A stretch of 64,000 nt of DNA from Plectrocnemia conspersa (GCA_009617715.1 VTFK01000068.1:620001-684000); one strand, 5' to 3'. Positions 24,820-37,075 are shown, numbered from the stretch's first letter. A program made the numbers and translations. Notes: generated by a model not told the origin, from the sequence alone.

Positions 24820-25240
24820 TAAACCTTTTAGGCGGCTGTAACCTAATAATCAATATCAATTTGACTTTCGCTCCTTCGCTTTAAACGCCGTGTTCGAATC
24901 GCGCACCGCTCATTATCCGTTATTTATGGTCTGACCGCGGTTTGCGTCCAGAGGTCGCCAACTAATGGTCCGCGACCGCTACCACGATACCCTGAATTAA
25001 CAACAGTCCGCCTTTGTTTTGTCTTCCTCTCCGTTTCAATGTTGCCCGAGGACAGTGCCGTTTTGCATCGTATCGGAATATCTTAATGAATGCGATTTAT
25101 TTCAAGGTGCGTGTGTGGGTTTGCAACGAATGCGTATGGGCAATGTGGTGTGTGTGTAATAAATTTGAACTTAAAGTGAATAATGCGCGACTGATTCGAT
25201 CGACATACAAATTAGCGAGAGATTACCGTTGACGATGCGG
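24820..25240. promoter_or_regulatory. Candidate conserved regulatory island
   Basis: A GC-richer stretch (for example GTCTGACCGCGGTTTGCG, GGTCCGCGACCGCTACC) with ACTAATGG and CTGAATTAAC cores. A CAAG|GTGCGT word at about 25104-25113 would serve as a splice donor, so an untranslated or short coding exon cannot be excluded. No protein family is recognisable. Confidence 0.3.
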
Positions 25241-26254
25241 ATAGGTTAACCGGTGAACCTTATATTTATACAATACGTAATACGTGCCAATTTATGATTA
25301 TGAAAATAATACGATATTGTATTAACATTAGTAGATATAAATATAAAGAAAGGTTCTATCTCCGTAATAAGAAATACGATTTATTTGTACATGTTTCAAT
25401 ATATTCAATACCTTATAAACACTAAATATAACAAGTACTTAATTACATACATGCCAATGCATGTTTCTTCATCAGAATATTTTTTTGAGACTTTCTCGAG
25501 ATAAATGCTAAATCAAGAATTTTCATTAAGCCATTTTTGCTAAAAATTAAATTTGTGCAAATATAATTTAATGTTTTACAACCACTGTGTTTTTTTATAC
25601 CGCTGCATATAAAAAGATGGGTCCATGTCAGACGTTTAAAAAGTGCATGATTTCTTGGAAGTGTTTGAATGTCAAAAAATTGTTAAAGACTTTCATAACT
25701 ACTTTGACCTTATATTTTCTTTGGTTATCTGTACTATATTAATAATCAGACAAGACAATACCGCTCCACGTGAAAATCGGCATATTGCAAAAATGTATGG
25801 GGGCTTTTCATTAAGTTTTTCGCTTTCAAAATTCACTACTAAAAAAATAACAAGAATGGCTGATTCTTAATTAACGAATGCCTTATTTAAGAGCGGTGTT
25901 TTATTTTGAAAATAAATTGTAATTTTTCAATTAGATTCCAGAAGGGCGAGCATTTTCCAAAATTTATTCCGCGGATTACTATGTGCCGTGTAAAGTGAAT
26001 AAATGTTTTGTGAGATTTGTTTTAACTTCATAGTAAATTATTGCTACATATTAATATAAGTGCAATAAAATTAAATATATTTTTATATCTATTATTTTTT
26101 TTAAACATGATATAAATTATCTTCTCCATAAAAATTTGTAATTCGAGAATTTTTAAGTTAAACAGAATATTGTTGAATATTTTTCAACCTTGCATGTATG
26201 CTCGACTGATTTTTTTTAATAGATACAATTTAAGTGTACTTTTTAAAATTCTTA
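25241..26254. other. AT-rich non-coding DNA
   Basis: Nothing recognised. Confidence 0.35.
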
Positions 26255-27328
26255 TACCTGCACTACACTCTCTGGAAGTTGTCCGAACCGAAGTTAAAAC
26301 TAAAGTCGGCCGAGACCTACGACTTCGAGTAAGCGACCACACTGCCACAAATTTCATATGCCGTCCGGACGGCGGCTTCTGTCACGTACAGCCGGCATAT
26401 TTGCGCGCGATCGAAAAATGTGCCAAATAATCGCAATTTTTAGATTGTCATATTATTGAAATTACGCTACTGACAATTATAAAAGTTTGTGTGGGCACTC
26501 ACCAATACAATATCAGTGAAAACTTTTCGGTCGTAAATATTCAATTTACGCAAAATCTTTGTCGGCTTTTGCAAAATGCCATAAGGCATAAAAATGCTAC
26601 TTCAGAAAACGAACACCACATCTGTGACTATCCCAGAATTTGGCACCATCGATTCTAATTAAGAATTCGTTATGGTGTGACATTTATATAAACCGATCTA
26701 GGAAAATACATAATAATATTCGAAATGATTTTTTTTAACAAAATCAAGTATCACTAATTATTTTTTAATTATTTAATTTTATATGAAAAAAATATAATAA
26801 CGATATCTGTTAAAAGAATATACTATCAAAAATATAATTAATCCCTTTTGGTGCCCTAAAATATCCAAAGATGTCAGTAAGAGTCTGTTAAAGTCCCCGA
26901 TAAGTATGTGGTATTATAACTTGACCATGTGACCACGATGCAGCGCTCGACATGCGTGTTAACCATAGCCGCCTACGCGCATACTGAAATTGAACCGAGT
27001 TACTCGTTCTATCTCAGTTTGCGAAACACCATATCATTATTTTTCTCACTCTCGTCACTTAACAAGCGAGAGAGCGAAAGGGGTCTCACCGCTCGCGCTC
27101 GAAAGAGCAGCTCCGACTTCGGATCCTTTGACTCCGGTCCTTTTGCCGACAATGTTCGGAAGCGCTCGAAGCTGGCCAAGTCGACTGAATTACCTCTATT
27201 TTATCTCCTGTTCTCGGTAGCCTCGGACAACTTCTGAGAGATCTTAAAGCGGGCAGAACCGAAGTAACCCACGATATTATCCGTCCATAGCCAACCTTGG
27301 CCAACTTCCAGAGAGTGTAGTGCAGGCA
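26255..27328 (-). mobile_element. Full-length PIF/Harbinger-like non-autonomous element, copy B
   Basis: A 1074-bp element whose ends, CCTGCACTACACTCTCTGG and its complement, are almost perfect inverted repeats (better kept than in copy A). It is flanked by TTA on both sides (26252-26254 and 27329-27331), the TWA target typical of PIF/Harbinger. Internal blocks match copy A (9754-10814) reversed, for example TGCCGTCCGGACGGCGGC, CCGACAAAGATTTTGCG and GCGAGAGAGCGAAAG. No transposase frame is seen; the local open frames are by-products of the GC-rich ends. Confidence 0.8.
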
Positions 27329-27331
27329 TTA

Positions 27332-28719
27332 CAAACTAGTGCTTTAAAATATATTTTTAAATTTACAGCTAAGCAGCCATCTGACAGCTAAACTTAGAAA
27401 CAAACAAACATGGGACAGCTAATAAATGATTTTTTTAAACTGTTATTGTGTTATTATTTTTTACAACGACATATTTTTCATATTATGTTGCAATCAAACC
27501 AAATTTCAAGAACAGACTCTTCGGAAGAGTTTGTAATTTAAGTAAGTGTATACATAGCAAGTACCCAAATTACAAGTGCTTAGTGAAGGCGTTACCAAAT
27601 CTCCAGCTGGTTGAATTTTTATCATTACACTAAAAGTCATTCTCATAAGATAAGTACAAGACATTATCATTGTCTGTATACTTCTTAAAATATTGCATTG
27701 GCCAGATGTGGGAGGAAAAACGGAGCACTTCCCCTAAACTCCAAAAGAGACTTCCTTTCGGAATACACTTCCAACTGAAACTTTCCCGTGATGTGAAGAA
27801 GAACGCAGCCGCTTTTCTCTTCACGTCAAACTATCCAAGAGTTCAACCTGATGAATTTGAGACTAAGTGACACAGGGCTACGAGAACACATCGTACATGA
27901 CTTCAAAACTGTTACAAAAATAATAATAATTTATAAACTGATTGAACTAAATTATACTACAATCATTTATAAACTGATGGAAGAAGCTTTTAAAATCCAA
28001 CCGATAATTTGTTTATTAGTCAATAAAAATTCTCAGATCAAAAAACATCATGAATCTGTTATTACTCAACTATGGAATTGTTATACCAAAACTAAACTGA
28101 AAGTACTTACTGTTCTCATACCGCACGTTTATTATACCATTTGAAATAAATATAACCATAGAAATCAAAAGCAGCCAATTTCCAGCCCCTTAATAATTTT
28201 AATGACCATTGGGTTATAGAGAAAACTTTTGAAAGAATAAATTTCCTGGTGTTCGCTATCGTTGAAGCATGAAATATTCCGTTATTCGCCTTTAACCAGT
28301 AAAGTTAAAACGATTATTGATCTTTTTAATATTTAAAAGGCGACTATAAGACGTAATAATCTATATTAAAAGCATTAGAAGTGAAACGTTAACCACATTT
28401 ATTATTTTATCGATTAATATAAGTGCAATAAAAATTATATTATAATTATCAATCGTGAAAGAAGCTGCAAGGGTGTGTCAGTATTGGAATGCATGGAAAC
28501 TCGATTACTTATGTATGACCCCACTTGCTGCTAAAGGTTAAAAGGAAGTGCAAATAATAATGTATATTTATCAGCACTATGAAAATCAACGTTTATTATT
28601 AGCATAATGTATTTTGATTTTTAATTTAATAATATTTTCAATACATTGATTTTTGTATCAGGCTTTTTCACAATTTATGGGATCTTACACAACCGGCGCT
28701 AATTTATCTACCTGAGCAA
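27332..28719. other. Non-coding DNA with a short repeat C copy (27775-27840)
   Basis: GAACGCAGCCGCTTTTCTC followed by TTCACGTCAAAC at 27801-27832 is a fragment of dispersed repeat C. The open frame at 27851-28144 has no family features. The remainder is AT-rich. Confidence 0.4.
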
Positions 28720-29185
28720 TAATAGTCGAGTTGTCTACTTGTAATTATTACCTCTCGTCCACGTAGTATTTCGCGACGATATGCCGTGAGAAGACTGCGG
28801 CTCTGAAGGCGGCTGGCCTGTCCATCTTGGCCGATCCTCAGCCGAGATAAAAGCCCATGGGAATAAGGGGACCGCTGACAGGCCGGACAAAATCTTTCCG
28901 ATTACAATGCGGACAAACCTGTCCGAGTTACTCCGACCGATACGTATGAGAGTTTTCATTCTTGCGGAACATCAACATCCGACTTAATCCTTCAGTTGAC
29001 CCTTGACGACCTGGACCGCCCACTCTATGTATATTGTACATTATTTAACCTCCTTGGCAATCATGAAAATCAATGGAAATATTCCTATAGATATGATCGA
29101 TGAGTATTCCGATCCATATATATGAGACACGTCAACATTTAACTTAATCCTTTAGTTGACCCTTTGATGACCTTAACGCCTACAT
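28720..29185. repeat. GC-richer island ending in a diverged direct duplication
   Basis: 28735-28960 is a GC-rich island without identity. The segment 28942-29011 (CTCCGACCGATACGTATGAG ... CTTAATCCTTCAGTTGACCC) recurs at 29108-29177 (TTCCGATCCATATATATGAG ... CTTAATCCTTTAGTTGACCC). This is a local duplication about 165 bp apart. Confidence 0.5.
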
Positions 29186-29840
29186 TGGAAAATGTTTTAT
29201 ATAAGTAGTAGGATGGATTATTGTTTGAATTCTATTTATAATGCTCAATGCTTACATATTTAATTTAAATAGAAACATTATATGTTTCCGATGAGTTCAT
29301 CAATATATTTAGTTGGGTATAAAGGGTTTTGTATTACAATGTAAAACAGAGAGGACGATAGCGTGAGAGCTGAAAATAATCAAGCACCCACAATCATACT
29401 CCTTCCTATATTTGGTTATCGTGATTTATGTTCTAAATGCCAGATAAATTGTAAATGTACTAAACATTGTTTTTATTTTATTAAAACAATAATATATATT
29501 TTAATTCATATAAATATGTAATATATATTGAAAAAGTTGAAACTTTGCCAATTGATTTAAAAAATTAACTACCTTTACTAACTTGAAAATTCGGTCTCTT
29601 TCTAAAGCATTTTTATGCCTAGATAAGTTAATAAAGATTATATTGCATACAAAAAAATATTAATAATAATAATTAACAAAAAACCTTTGCTTTTTCATAT
29701 TTTATCGATCTAATTATAATACATTTTTTTATATAAATAATAATTAAAAGAAAAAATGGATAAGAAATCCATTAAAATCAGAATGCAGTAAAAATAAAGT
29801 TTTTTATAAAATCTCAAAATAAGAATTAAAGTGCTGGGAT
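29186..29840. other. AT-rich non-coding DNA
   Basis: Nothing recognised. Confidence 0.35.
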
Positions 29841-30425
29841 TTGGTAACCTTTAGCAGCCAGTAAGAATGAAAATTAGTGAGAAAATTATATTATATATTG
29901 CGACAGACGATGAATGGCGAAATGTTTTCTCTGAGCAGTGGTGGAGAAGCTGGCGGAGGGATGATGTTGGTGTAAGACCGTCAGAGGTTTTGTAGGTGGC
30001 GTGGCAACGGGTGTATAGCGGAAGTTGGTCCGTCTCTGCTACGGTACTTATATGGTAAATTCGATCGGCGGGCGGACGGGTGTCTGCTGGTCTCTTCGAC
30101 GCATGTGTAGTCACAAAACTTTCTTAAGGTCAGATTCATCGAACCAAATGAATTTCGCCTAATCTCGGTGTTTTCGGGCCCACTCTAACCTTCGAGATTT
30201 ATTTATTTCTGAAAGTCACTGTTTGTGTCGTGCTGTACAACCCCTGAGTTCCATATTATTGAGCTTTCTTCTTACTGTCCGCGAAAAAATGGATGACCCT
30301 CCGCTGGTAGAGTTTTTTGATTTGAAACATTCAATCTTCCTGGGCAATTGTCTTTCGTTTTCTTTCAAATTTTTGCTTCGATTAGTAAGAACCGCATTTA
30401 GCATTCTGGATAGCGTGATTTAAAC
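29841..30425. other. GC-richer segment of unknown nature
   Basis: Contains G-rich plus-strand sequence (GCTGGCGGAGGGATGATG, GATCGGCGGGCGGACGG) and two opposed open frames at 30216-30423. No family, inverted ends or second copy is recognised. It could be a regulatory island, a 5' untranslated exon or an old repeat. Confidence 0.3.
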
Positions 30426-31039
30426 AATTAGTGTGTTCACTAATTTCCGATGTATTTAATCAATAATATGCAATAAAATTATATTCGCTCCTTTAGCTAT
30501 ACTTAATTCACATTTTCTGCCATTTTTTTAATGTTTATCGATACAGTAAATCGATTTGTAAATAATATTAACGCTCCTGGCATTTATTACAACTGATGTA
30601 ATGTGCAGTTTTGCAATACTACACTAAAACAAAATAATCAATTATACTTACAACAATAAATGTGTAGATGTATATTTGTTATTGCAATAACTTATAAAAG
30701 ACACATAGAATTAATCTGATATAAGTAATATTAAAACACTGTCATCATGAGTCATCATAGTTACTCATTGTGGCAATGAAATCATATGTATTGTATATGT
30801 TATATACAGATAAAATAATATTTGTATTCTAGAGCCATTCAATGTGTAAAAAATCAAATACTATATACATATTATTATATTACAAAATGAAATAAAATTG
30901 CTTTAAAATATATTATAATACACTAATATGACTACTTCCTTCATAATGATAATTACCAATTAAAAAATTAAAAATTATTAAATTTAACAGCATCATTATT
31001 TCCACAATCCATAATTTACAATTCGCCATTAATCGTTAA
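30426..31039. other. AT-rich non-coding DNA
   Basis: Nothing recognised. Confidence 0.35.
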
Positions 31040-31420
31040 ATTGCATTTACGATATTAATTATTCGTTCACGCGAGTTATTACAGCGGCTTTTTCACGGAA
31101 CAATATCCTCTCTGGGATTGGATGCGATAACCGCTCATTATCGATACTTCATTTACACCCTGCATTGAGAATCGCAGAAGGTTGATTACAAATAAAAATA
31201 AATAAGAAATCCATCTATTATATTTACGGCATCAGAGAAAATAGAAGACGAGCGCTTCGGTTTTATCTCTAATTAACGACATGTGCTCTATCGGTGTATC
31301 GTTGCGCTTTTGTGCAACGATCGCGTTTATCTTGTTAAATCGTGGTTTCAGTTTCGAACATAAAATATCATAACGTGACCGAAGCAATATTGGCTTTCCC
31401 GATATGGAAGCGTCATGAGA
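31040..31420. promoter_or_regulatory. Candidate conserved regulatory island
   Basis: Two GC-richer blocks (31060-31180 and 31240-31420) with GATATTAATTATTCG, CTCTAATTAACGACATG, CGATAACCGCTCATTATCG and TTGTGCAACGATCGCG. There are no coding frames of note and no repeat. A homeodomain-rich enhancer is the simplest guess. Confidence 0.35.
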
Positions 31421-32935
31421 ACAAATGCTAAATGTGACATTACATTCGTAATGTGCATACTGTGTAAATAGATTTTTTTATGTATTTGCAAATAATAATG
31501 ACGTCTATGTAGAATCAATATTAGATAAGTTACATTATTTAATATGAATCAATAAATGTTTTAAAATTCATTACTTTGCGCATTTAAAATTTTATTGAGG
31601 TTTTTAGTTGCAGGATTGATTAGTGACATTTACAACCAGTGAAACGCTTTGAAAATATTATTTATTTCACAATTAATATATGTAAAATCATATAAAAATC
31701 AGGTATCAGTATCAGGAGTCGATGTCAAATGCGTGTTAATTAATTATGATCAGCAGTGGTAGTAGCCCGAATAAGAAGCCGATGTTTCGGTGCTTCTAGA
31801 ATAAGTTATCAGCAAACCAGCTGTATTTTCCTAATCTCACGGATGAATATCGTGATAAAAATTATAATAATAAAATAATTCGAGCTAGGCCATTCATTGA
31901 GGCATCTATTGAGTGTGTTCGAACCACAGCAAATTTTTAAAAATATAAATAAGTCATAAGAAAAACCGGCTTCATCTGCAAAGTGGCATATTTTGATTAT
32001 AAATTTTAATAAAAATAAGAATTTATTATAAATTACATAGATGTCACTGATTCCGATGTATAAAAATGTGGTTAACCATTACTTATGTCTGGTTACAACT
32101 GTAGGTTAAAAATAATTAATAATTAATAGCATCAAATTTTCCCACTGATTTCAATCTAATGTCTCATTAGTATTGATTTGGTGTGCCCCGTTGTAAAGCA
32201 TAGGGCTAACGACTGTCAAATTTTAACGGAAGATATACAATCAATTACATAAAAGTAGTTTTCGAATAGAATTTTGTGTGTGTTGTGTGAGAGAGAGAGA
32301 GTTCATGCAGACCCTTTTATATATTTCTTGAAAGCAAATTTGACAAAATTTTATATCGAATTTTTCTCTATGTGATACCGCGTGATTATTAATTCGTAAA
32401 TGAATCTATAATCTGAAAGATTTAAGGTCTTAATGCGAATTATTAAAAACAAAGTTTGCCTGAAGCATGACAATGCCATAAGATCTCTTAACCGCACGTT
32501 TGAATGAGTGCCATTATATTGTTCTGATATGACAAATGTTCTTTGGAACGGTCTCATGCACTTCTTTATCTTGTAATTTAAAATTACTGGGTCATATGTA
32601 GATTATATTCAAGGGTTGTTTTATAAAATTTGCTTAAATGATGCTTTTTAACGCCGAATAATGTAGTTTTTTCCATATTATATTTATTTTACCTAAGAGT
32701 GCACGCCATTTTTTTTATATAAACATAGTTTTTTGTTTCTCTTTGTGCTGCATTACATAGCTCAAAGTCGTTTAGAAGTTCAGGTTGAATTCTTAGGATT
32801 TCGAATGACTGCTTTCAGCTGAAATTATTTGGACGAGCAAAGTAAAGCGACTCTATTTTGACGTAGCTCTATTTAGTGCGAGTTCAGCTTAACTCTTTTG
32901 TAAATACCCAATCGAACTGTCTAAAGAAATTTTCG
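31421..32935. other. Non-coding DNA with repeat D copy and a GT/GA microsatellite
   Basis: 31826-31910 is a minus-strand copy of dispersed repeat D. 32274-32301 is a (GT)n then (GA)n microsatellite. No gene is visible. Confidence 0.4.
31826..31910 (-). repeat. Dispersed repeat D, third copy
   Basis: The complement reads GGCCTAGCTCGAATTATTTT, ATCACGATATTCATCCGTGA, GATTAGGAAAAT, in the same order as 36950-37000. A GTTCGAAC lies just outside at 31918-31925. Confidence 0.6.
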
Positions 32936-33198
32936 TGAAGAAGTACAGCCGCCAGAGGGGGCGGGCCGCCCCGGGCGGCACTTGCTTGGGGGCGGCATAT
33001 TCGCGATGGGAACGTCTAGGTGGTTCTTAACCCTGAATGCACTAAAACATATATAAATCCACGAATAACAAGATATTAATAATAACCAATTTATTATTTT
33101 AAGAAATACTGATTTTATGACCCTGCAAAAATTGTATGGGGGGGGTGGTGGCAATTTTAAGGATCGCCCTGGACGGCAAATACCTAGCTACGCCACTG
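32936..33198 (+). mobile_element. hAT-type MITE, copy 1
   Basis: About 260 bp, with a right end CTAGCTACGCCACTG and a GC-rich left part (GGGCCGCCCCGGGCGG) that match the MITE at 36171-36428 almost throughout. The left terminus is eroded, so no target duplication can be read. The short minus-strand open frame is not a gene. Confidence 0.7.
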
Positions 33199-34959
33199 CT
33201 TTTCAGTAAAATCATATTCAAATATGTATTTACCGATAGATACTCGCTATTGAAATTAACCTAAAGAAACTCAATTTCACAGTTGAATTAAACAAACCCA
33301 ACTTGAACTAATGAAAATTCTAAAATCAACTTTAGTTTGGTTTGGTTTTATTTATTGTGATATTAATATTAATAATTCTGAAATATTCATACAAATTTAA
33401 TTTTTAATAAAATTGGTTCTATGAAAATTCTTGATTTAATTTTTAATAAAATTGGTTCTATGAAAATTCTTGATTGAATTCAATATAATATATATTTTAG
33501 CAGTTCCCAAACTATTTTTCTTTAAAACAATAACGATTACTTTTAAATCGAATATGCAAAAATAATTTGCTGAAAAAGCTACAATATTATCGAATCGAAA
33601 CTTTCGTTTAATAAAATTTTATTTCAAGACAGAAAATATCCGTTGTTCAAAATTTCTACTATTAAAAGAAAAATATCAACAATTTAAAATTTAACCCAAA
33701 TAACTGTTTTGAGTAAATGTACTATTTATACATGTATTAACCAAGTATTAAGTATGTTTCTTTTACGATAAAACAATCTGTTTTGATTGGAAAAAAATTA
33801 AATCCCTATAAAATAAGTAAAAATAATGAAAATTTATTTTTATCTGACAAGTCTTTGTTTGATATTAACCCTGTGGTAATAATGAAATTCTTACTTAATA
33901 AAATTAAAACATAAAGTATATCGAAATAACACCTCTTAAAAAAAATCTGTTTTATATGTCTATATTTGATATAACTTTACTTGTACCAAAACTCAATTAA
34001 GTGAAATTAACTATAAAAATATATTTTTAAAATAACCTACAACTTTCTAAAGCAAATTTCATTTTGATTTTATAAGATACATGTTTCATCTATTCCATAT
34101 TTCTGCATATAGATATTTTAAACAAACCAAAAAAATGGATATTTCTCATATTGATTAATCTTATATAAATCATTAATACATATTAAACTAATATATCTTT
34201 ATTGCTAAGCAAACTAGCGATTAACTACTTCATTATTGTTCCACTAAATACAGTGATATTTCTAATATTTTTTGTGTGTACCGCTTTATATTACTGATAA
34301 ATTTCTAATTATATATAAATTATATTCTCTAAATATATTAATTTAAACTTCAGCAAATAAACTCACAAAGTTACGAATCTTTATATTAGTAATATACTTT
34401 TTATATAAAAGTTATAAATAATTGAATAGAAATTTTTAGTGACATTTGCGAGCAAGTTATTATATATTAACTAATATATATATTTTATACATTATTTACA
34501 ACTTGTATTAGTTTTCAAACTACCTTGATAGTAATGGATGTGTAGAGAACATTTTACAATACTATATATGACTATTCATGTTGGATAGGTATTACAATAA
34601 AATCAAGATAGATGCCATAAATAATCTATGAGATTAAGAAAATCTTGTAATACTTAATCTAAATTATAAATTAAATTATTAATAATTTCGATATCCCAGA
34701 TACGATATTAATATTAAATCATCATAAAATTCGAATCTTCGATCTTCTAATAAAATATAATGAAGAATGTTATAGATTAATACTAACAACATTAACAGCT
34801 TTTATAGATATTATTACATGCAAGTACAAGTATTATATTTTTTAAATATGACAACAAAAAATCTTTTACAAAGGTTCAGAATGTCGATGCAATGTATCAA
34901 CAAATTCGACGTATTAAGAAGACATAAAAAATATAATCGAATGTTGTTTAAAATTCTCG
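33199..34959. other. AT-rich non-coding DNA with a 39-bp tandem duplication
   Basis: 33395-33433 and 33434-33472 are identical 39-bp units in tandem. Otherwise very AT-rich with nothing recognised. Confidence 0.45.
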
Positions 34960-35275
34960 ACGCTTATGTTGCCATTTTTCAGCGTTTTCTACCCGCGAAA
35001 CCTCATTACAAAGTTACGCCGATAAATAATCGATAATTAATGACAGCAAAAACGAATGCCGCATTTATAAATCATTGCATCATTGCGCTAATTTATGAAA
35101 ATTAAATGTATGAACGTTTCGACTTAATTTCCTCCTTTTTACCTCTCTCTTTTCAATTTCCACTTTGTACAGGGATCACCAGAGAAAACGACCATTTTGA
35201 AATTAAACAAAGTAGATCTCGAATCGGTTGCTTTGAACAGAAAAGACAATATTGATTTGTACTACTTTTAAATAA
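34960..35275. promoter_or_regulatory. Candidate conserved regulatory island, possible exon
   Basis: Homeodomain-like cores (CGATAATTAATGAC, GCGCTAATTTATG) are followed by a long pyrimidine tract and TTTGTACAG at 35163-35171, an excellent splice acceptor. An open frame follows to a TAA near 35271. It has no family resemblance, so an exon is only a possibility. Confidence 0.3.
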
Positions 35276-35439
35276 ATATCGATCTATAATCTAACACGTA
35301 AGCATAGAATATGAAAAATAGATTACAGAATATTTCAATACTTAATTTTCACAGTGCAAATTTCTTTTTAGACAAAAAAAATAATACATATCTTTATGTT
35401 AATTCATTAATTTAAGACTTAAAATATTTACCGCGTTTT

Positions 35440-36030
35440 TATAAATAGAAAAAGTAGAAGAGCACTTAATCATCAAACACCAAAACAAAAAAGGCTTTAC
35501 ACTGAAACAAATTCACTAAGATTTGGCAAACACTGTTCTTTATACACAGTGACACAAAAAATGGATATTTGAATTTAAATGTAGGAAGAAAAGCATTGAA
35601 GATGATCATTGCAGTGGAAATGTTGCAACTGATACCACTGAAGAAAACGTCGATATGGTCATGGCAGATCGGACAAATCAATGAGAAATAGTAAAGACTG
35701 TAACCAAATTGTATGGACAGATACAAAACATTTCAAACAATGGCAAAAAATTCTGTAATTCCTATCTTCTGAAGATTGATCAGAAACGTGTTTGTTTCCA
35801 AATGTCGTACAACTTGCTGCTCCATTTAAAAGGTAATCCTGTTCTTTTTTGAAGAGATTTTTTACTAGCAATAAGACATGGATTCACCATTATCAGTCTG
35901 AATCAATGAAACAGTCAAAACAATTAAATAATATAGGTTTACTGGCTCCCAAGTGAATCAATGTTAATGTCATTCGCTGACAAAGTATAAAAGCAAAGCT
36001 AGTATATTACATTTTTAAGGGTTTAACCTA
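35440..36030 (+). pseudogene. mariner transposase relic
   Basis: The plus strand around 35585-35680 reads KSIEDDHCSG and then TTEENVDMVMADR, matching the VEDDPRSGRP...ENV--V--L---DRR region of mariner transposases. Further on, a frame reading NKTWIHHYQSESMKQSKQ (about 35869-35922) matches the GDETW-HHY-PE---QSKQW catalytic segment. In this copy the GDE part is changed to SNK, so the second acidic residue is lost. Many stops and frameshifts follow. No clear terminal repeats were found, so the limits are approximate. The minus-strand open frames here are shadows. Confidence 0.75.
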
Positions 36031-36170
36031 ACGTGACCAGATATCTATCTCAAAAATGTTATTCTCTATCCTTAAATGGACAAAAAATCCGAAATAACCT
36101 TTTTTTAGCTCTCGCAGGATCCACAAATGAACAAAAATTTGCTCACCTTATCTAACTATATCATAATAAT

Positions 36171-36428
36171 CAGTAGCGTAGCTATGGGTGGGACGGAGGA
36201 GGCGGACCGCCCCGGGCGTCACTTGCTTGGGGGCGGCATATTCGCGATGGGATCGTCTAGTGTAGTTCTACATACCCTGAATGCACTAATAACAAGAATA
36301 ACAAGAGCTTAATAATAACCAATTAATTATTTTAAGAAACGCTGATTTTATGACCCTGCAAAAAATGTATGGGGGGGCGGCAATTTTAAGGATCGCCCTG
36401 GGCGGCACATACCCTAGCTACGCCACTG
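36171..36428 (+). mobile_element. hAT-type MITE, copy 2
   Basis: 258 bp starting CAGTAGCGTAGCTATGG and ending CTAGCTACGCCACTG, which are near-perfect inverted ends of a common hAT form. The flanking octamers ATCATAAT and ATAACAAT agree at six of eight positions, consistent with a decayed 8-bp target duplication. Homologous along its length to 32936-33198. The open frame starting at 36127 reads through the element and is not a gene. Confidence 0.75.
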
Positions 36429-36445
36429 ATAACAATACTATTGTA

Positions 36446-36814
36446 CAGGAACTCCTCACTTAACAATCGAATCGTTCATATTACTAGGTCATTAAGCAAA
36501 TTGGTCGAGGAGCTTAATCGAAGCATGTGACATACAAAATAAAAACTACACACCCTTGTAGATTGCGAAAGCTTTGTGTAGTAAATAGTGACTGCGTCAA
36601 TAAGAACTCCGAGACTCAAACTGAAAAAGAACATTCCCCGAAATTACCGGCTCCTTTTTTTAAATTTGACGTGTACGTTTTGTCTTATTCTTAAACATGA
36701 TCGGTTTACATGAAGAGATACATAATCGGTTTACAAGAAGAGACACATTTTACGAATTTAGTGCATTAGTGCATCTCCGTGCTGAAAAGCTGGTCGTTAA
36801 GTGAGGAGTACCAG
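36446..36814. mobile_element. pogo/Tigger-type MITE with TA target
   Basis: 369 bp between two TA dinucleotides (36444-36445 and 36815-36816). The left end CAGGAACTCCTCACTTAAC and the complement of the right end CTGGTACTCCTCACTTAAC differ at two positions. It begins 18 bp after the hAT MITE. No transposase is encoded. Confidence 0.7.
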
Positions 36815-36889
36815 TAATTAAATTTTTATTTGCTACTTCATCATCAATTTTGTTTATTTTATTTTTTTTAATATATACAAGATATTCTC

Positions 36890-37075
36890 TATGAGCTGAA
36901 AATAGCTCATTATTAGAAAATGTTCAATATCAGATATGAACGACTTAGCTCGATTTTAATTAATCATGACGATATTCATCTGTGAGATTAGAAAAATCTA
37001 GGTAAACTTAATCTGTGATGATCGATTGGAAATAAAATTATATAATAATCACCAATTCCGATCTCCCAGACACTA
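36890..37075 (+). repeat. Dispersed repeat D, longest copy
   Basis: Shares AGCTCGATTTTAATTA, ATCATGACGATATTC, GTGAGATTAGAAAAATCTAGG and CTTAATCTGTGATGATCGAT with 20639-20735. Its final part (ATAATCACCAATTCCGATCTC) is shared with 12565-12625. It starts near AATAGCTCATTATTAG, also present in diverged form at 20600. Confidence 0.6.

Noticed and set aside
24880..24910. GTGTTCGAATCGCGC as a tRNA T-arm
   Set aside because: No A box or cloverleaf can be formed around it.
35466..35871. Minus-strand frames rich in hydrophobic residues
   Set aside because: They are antisense shadows of the mariner transposase relic.
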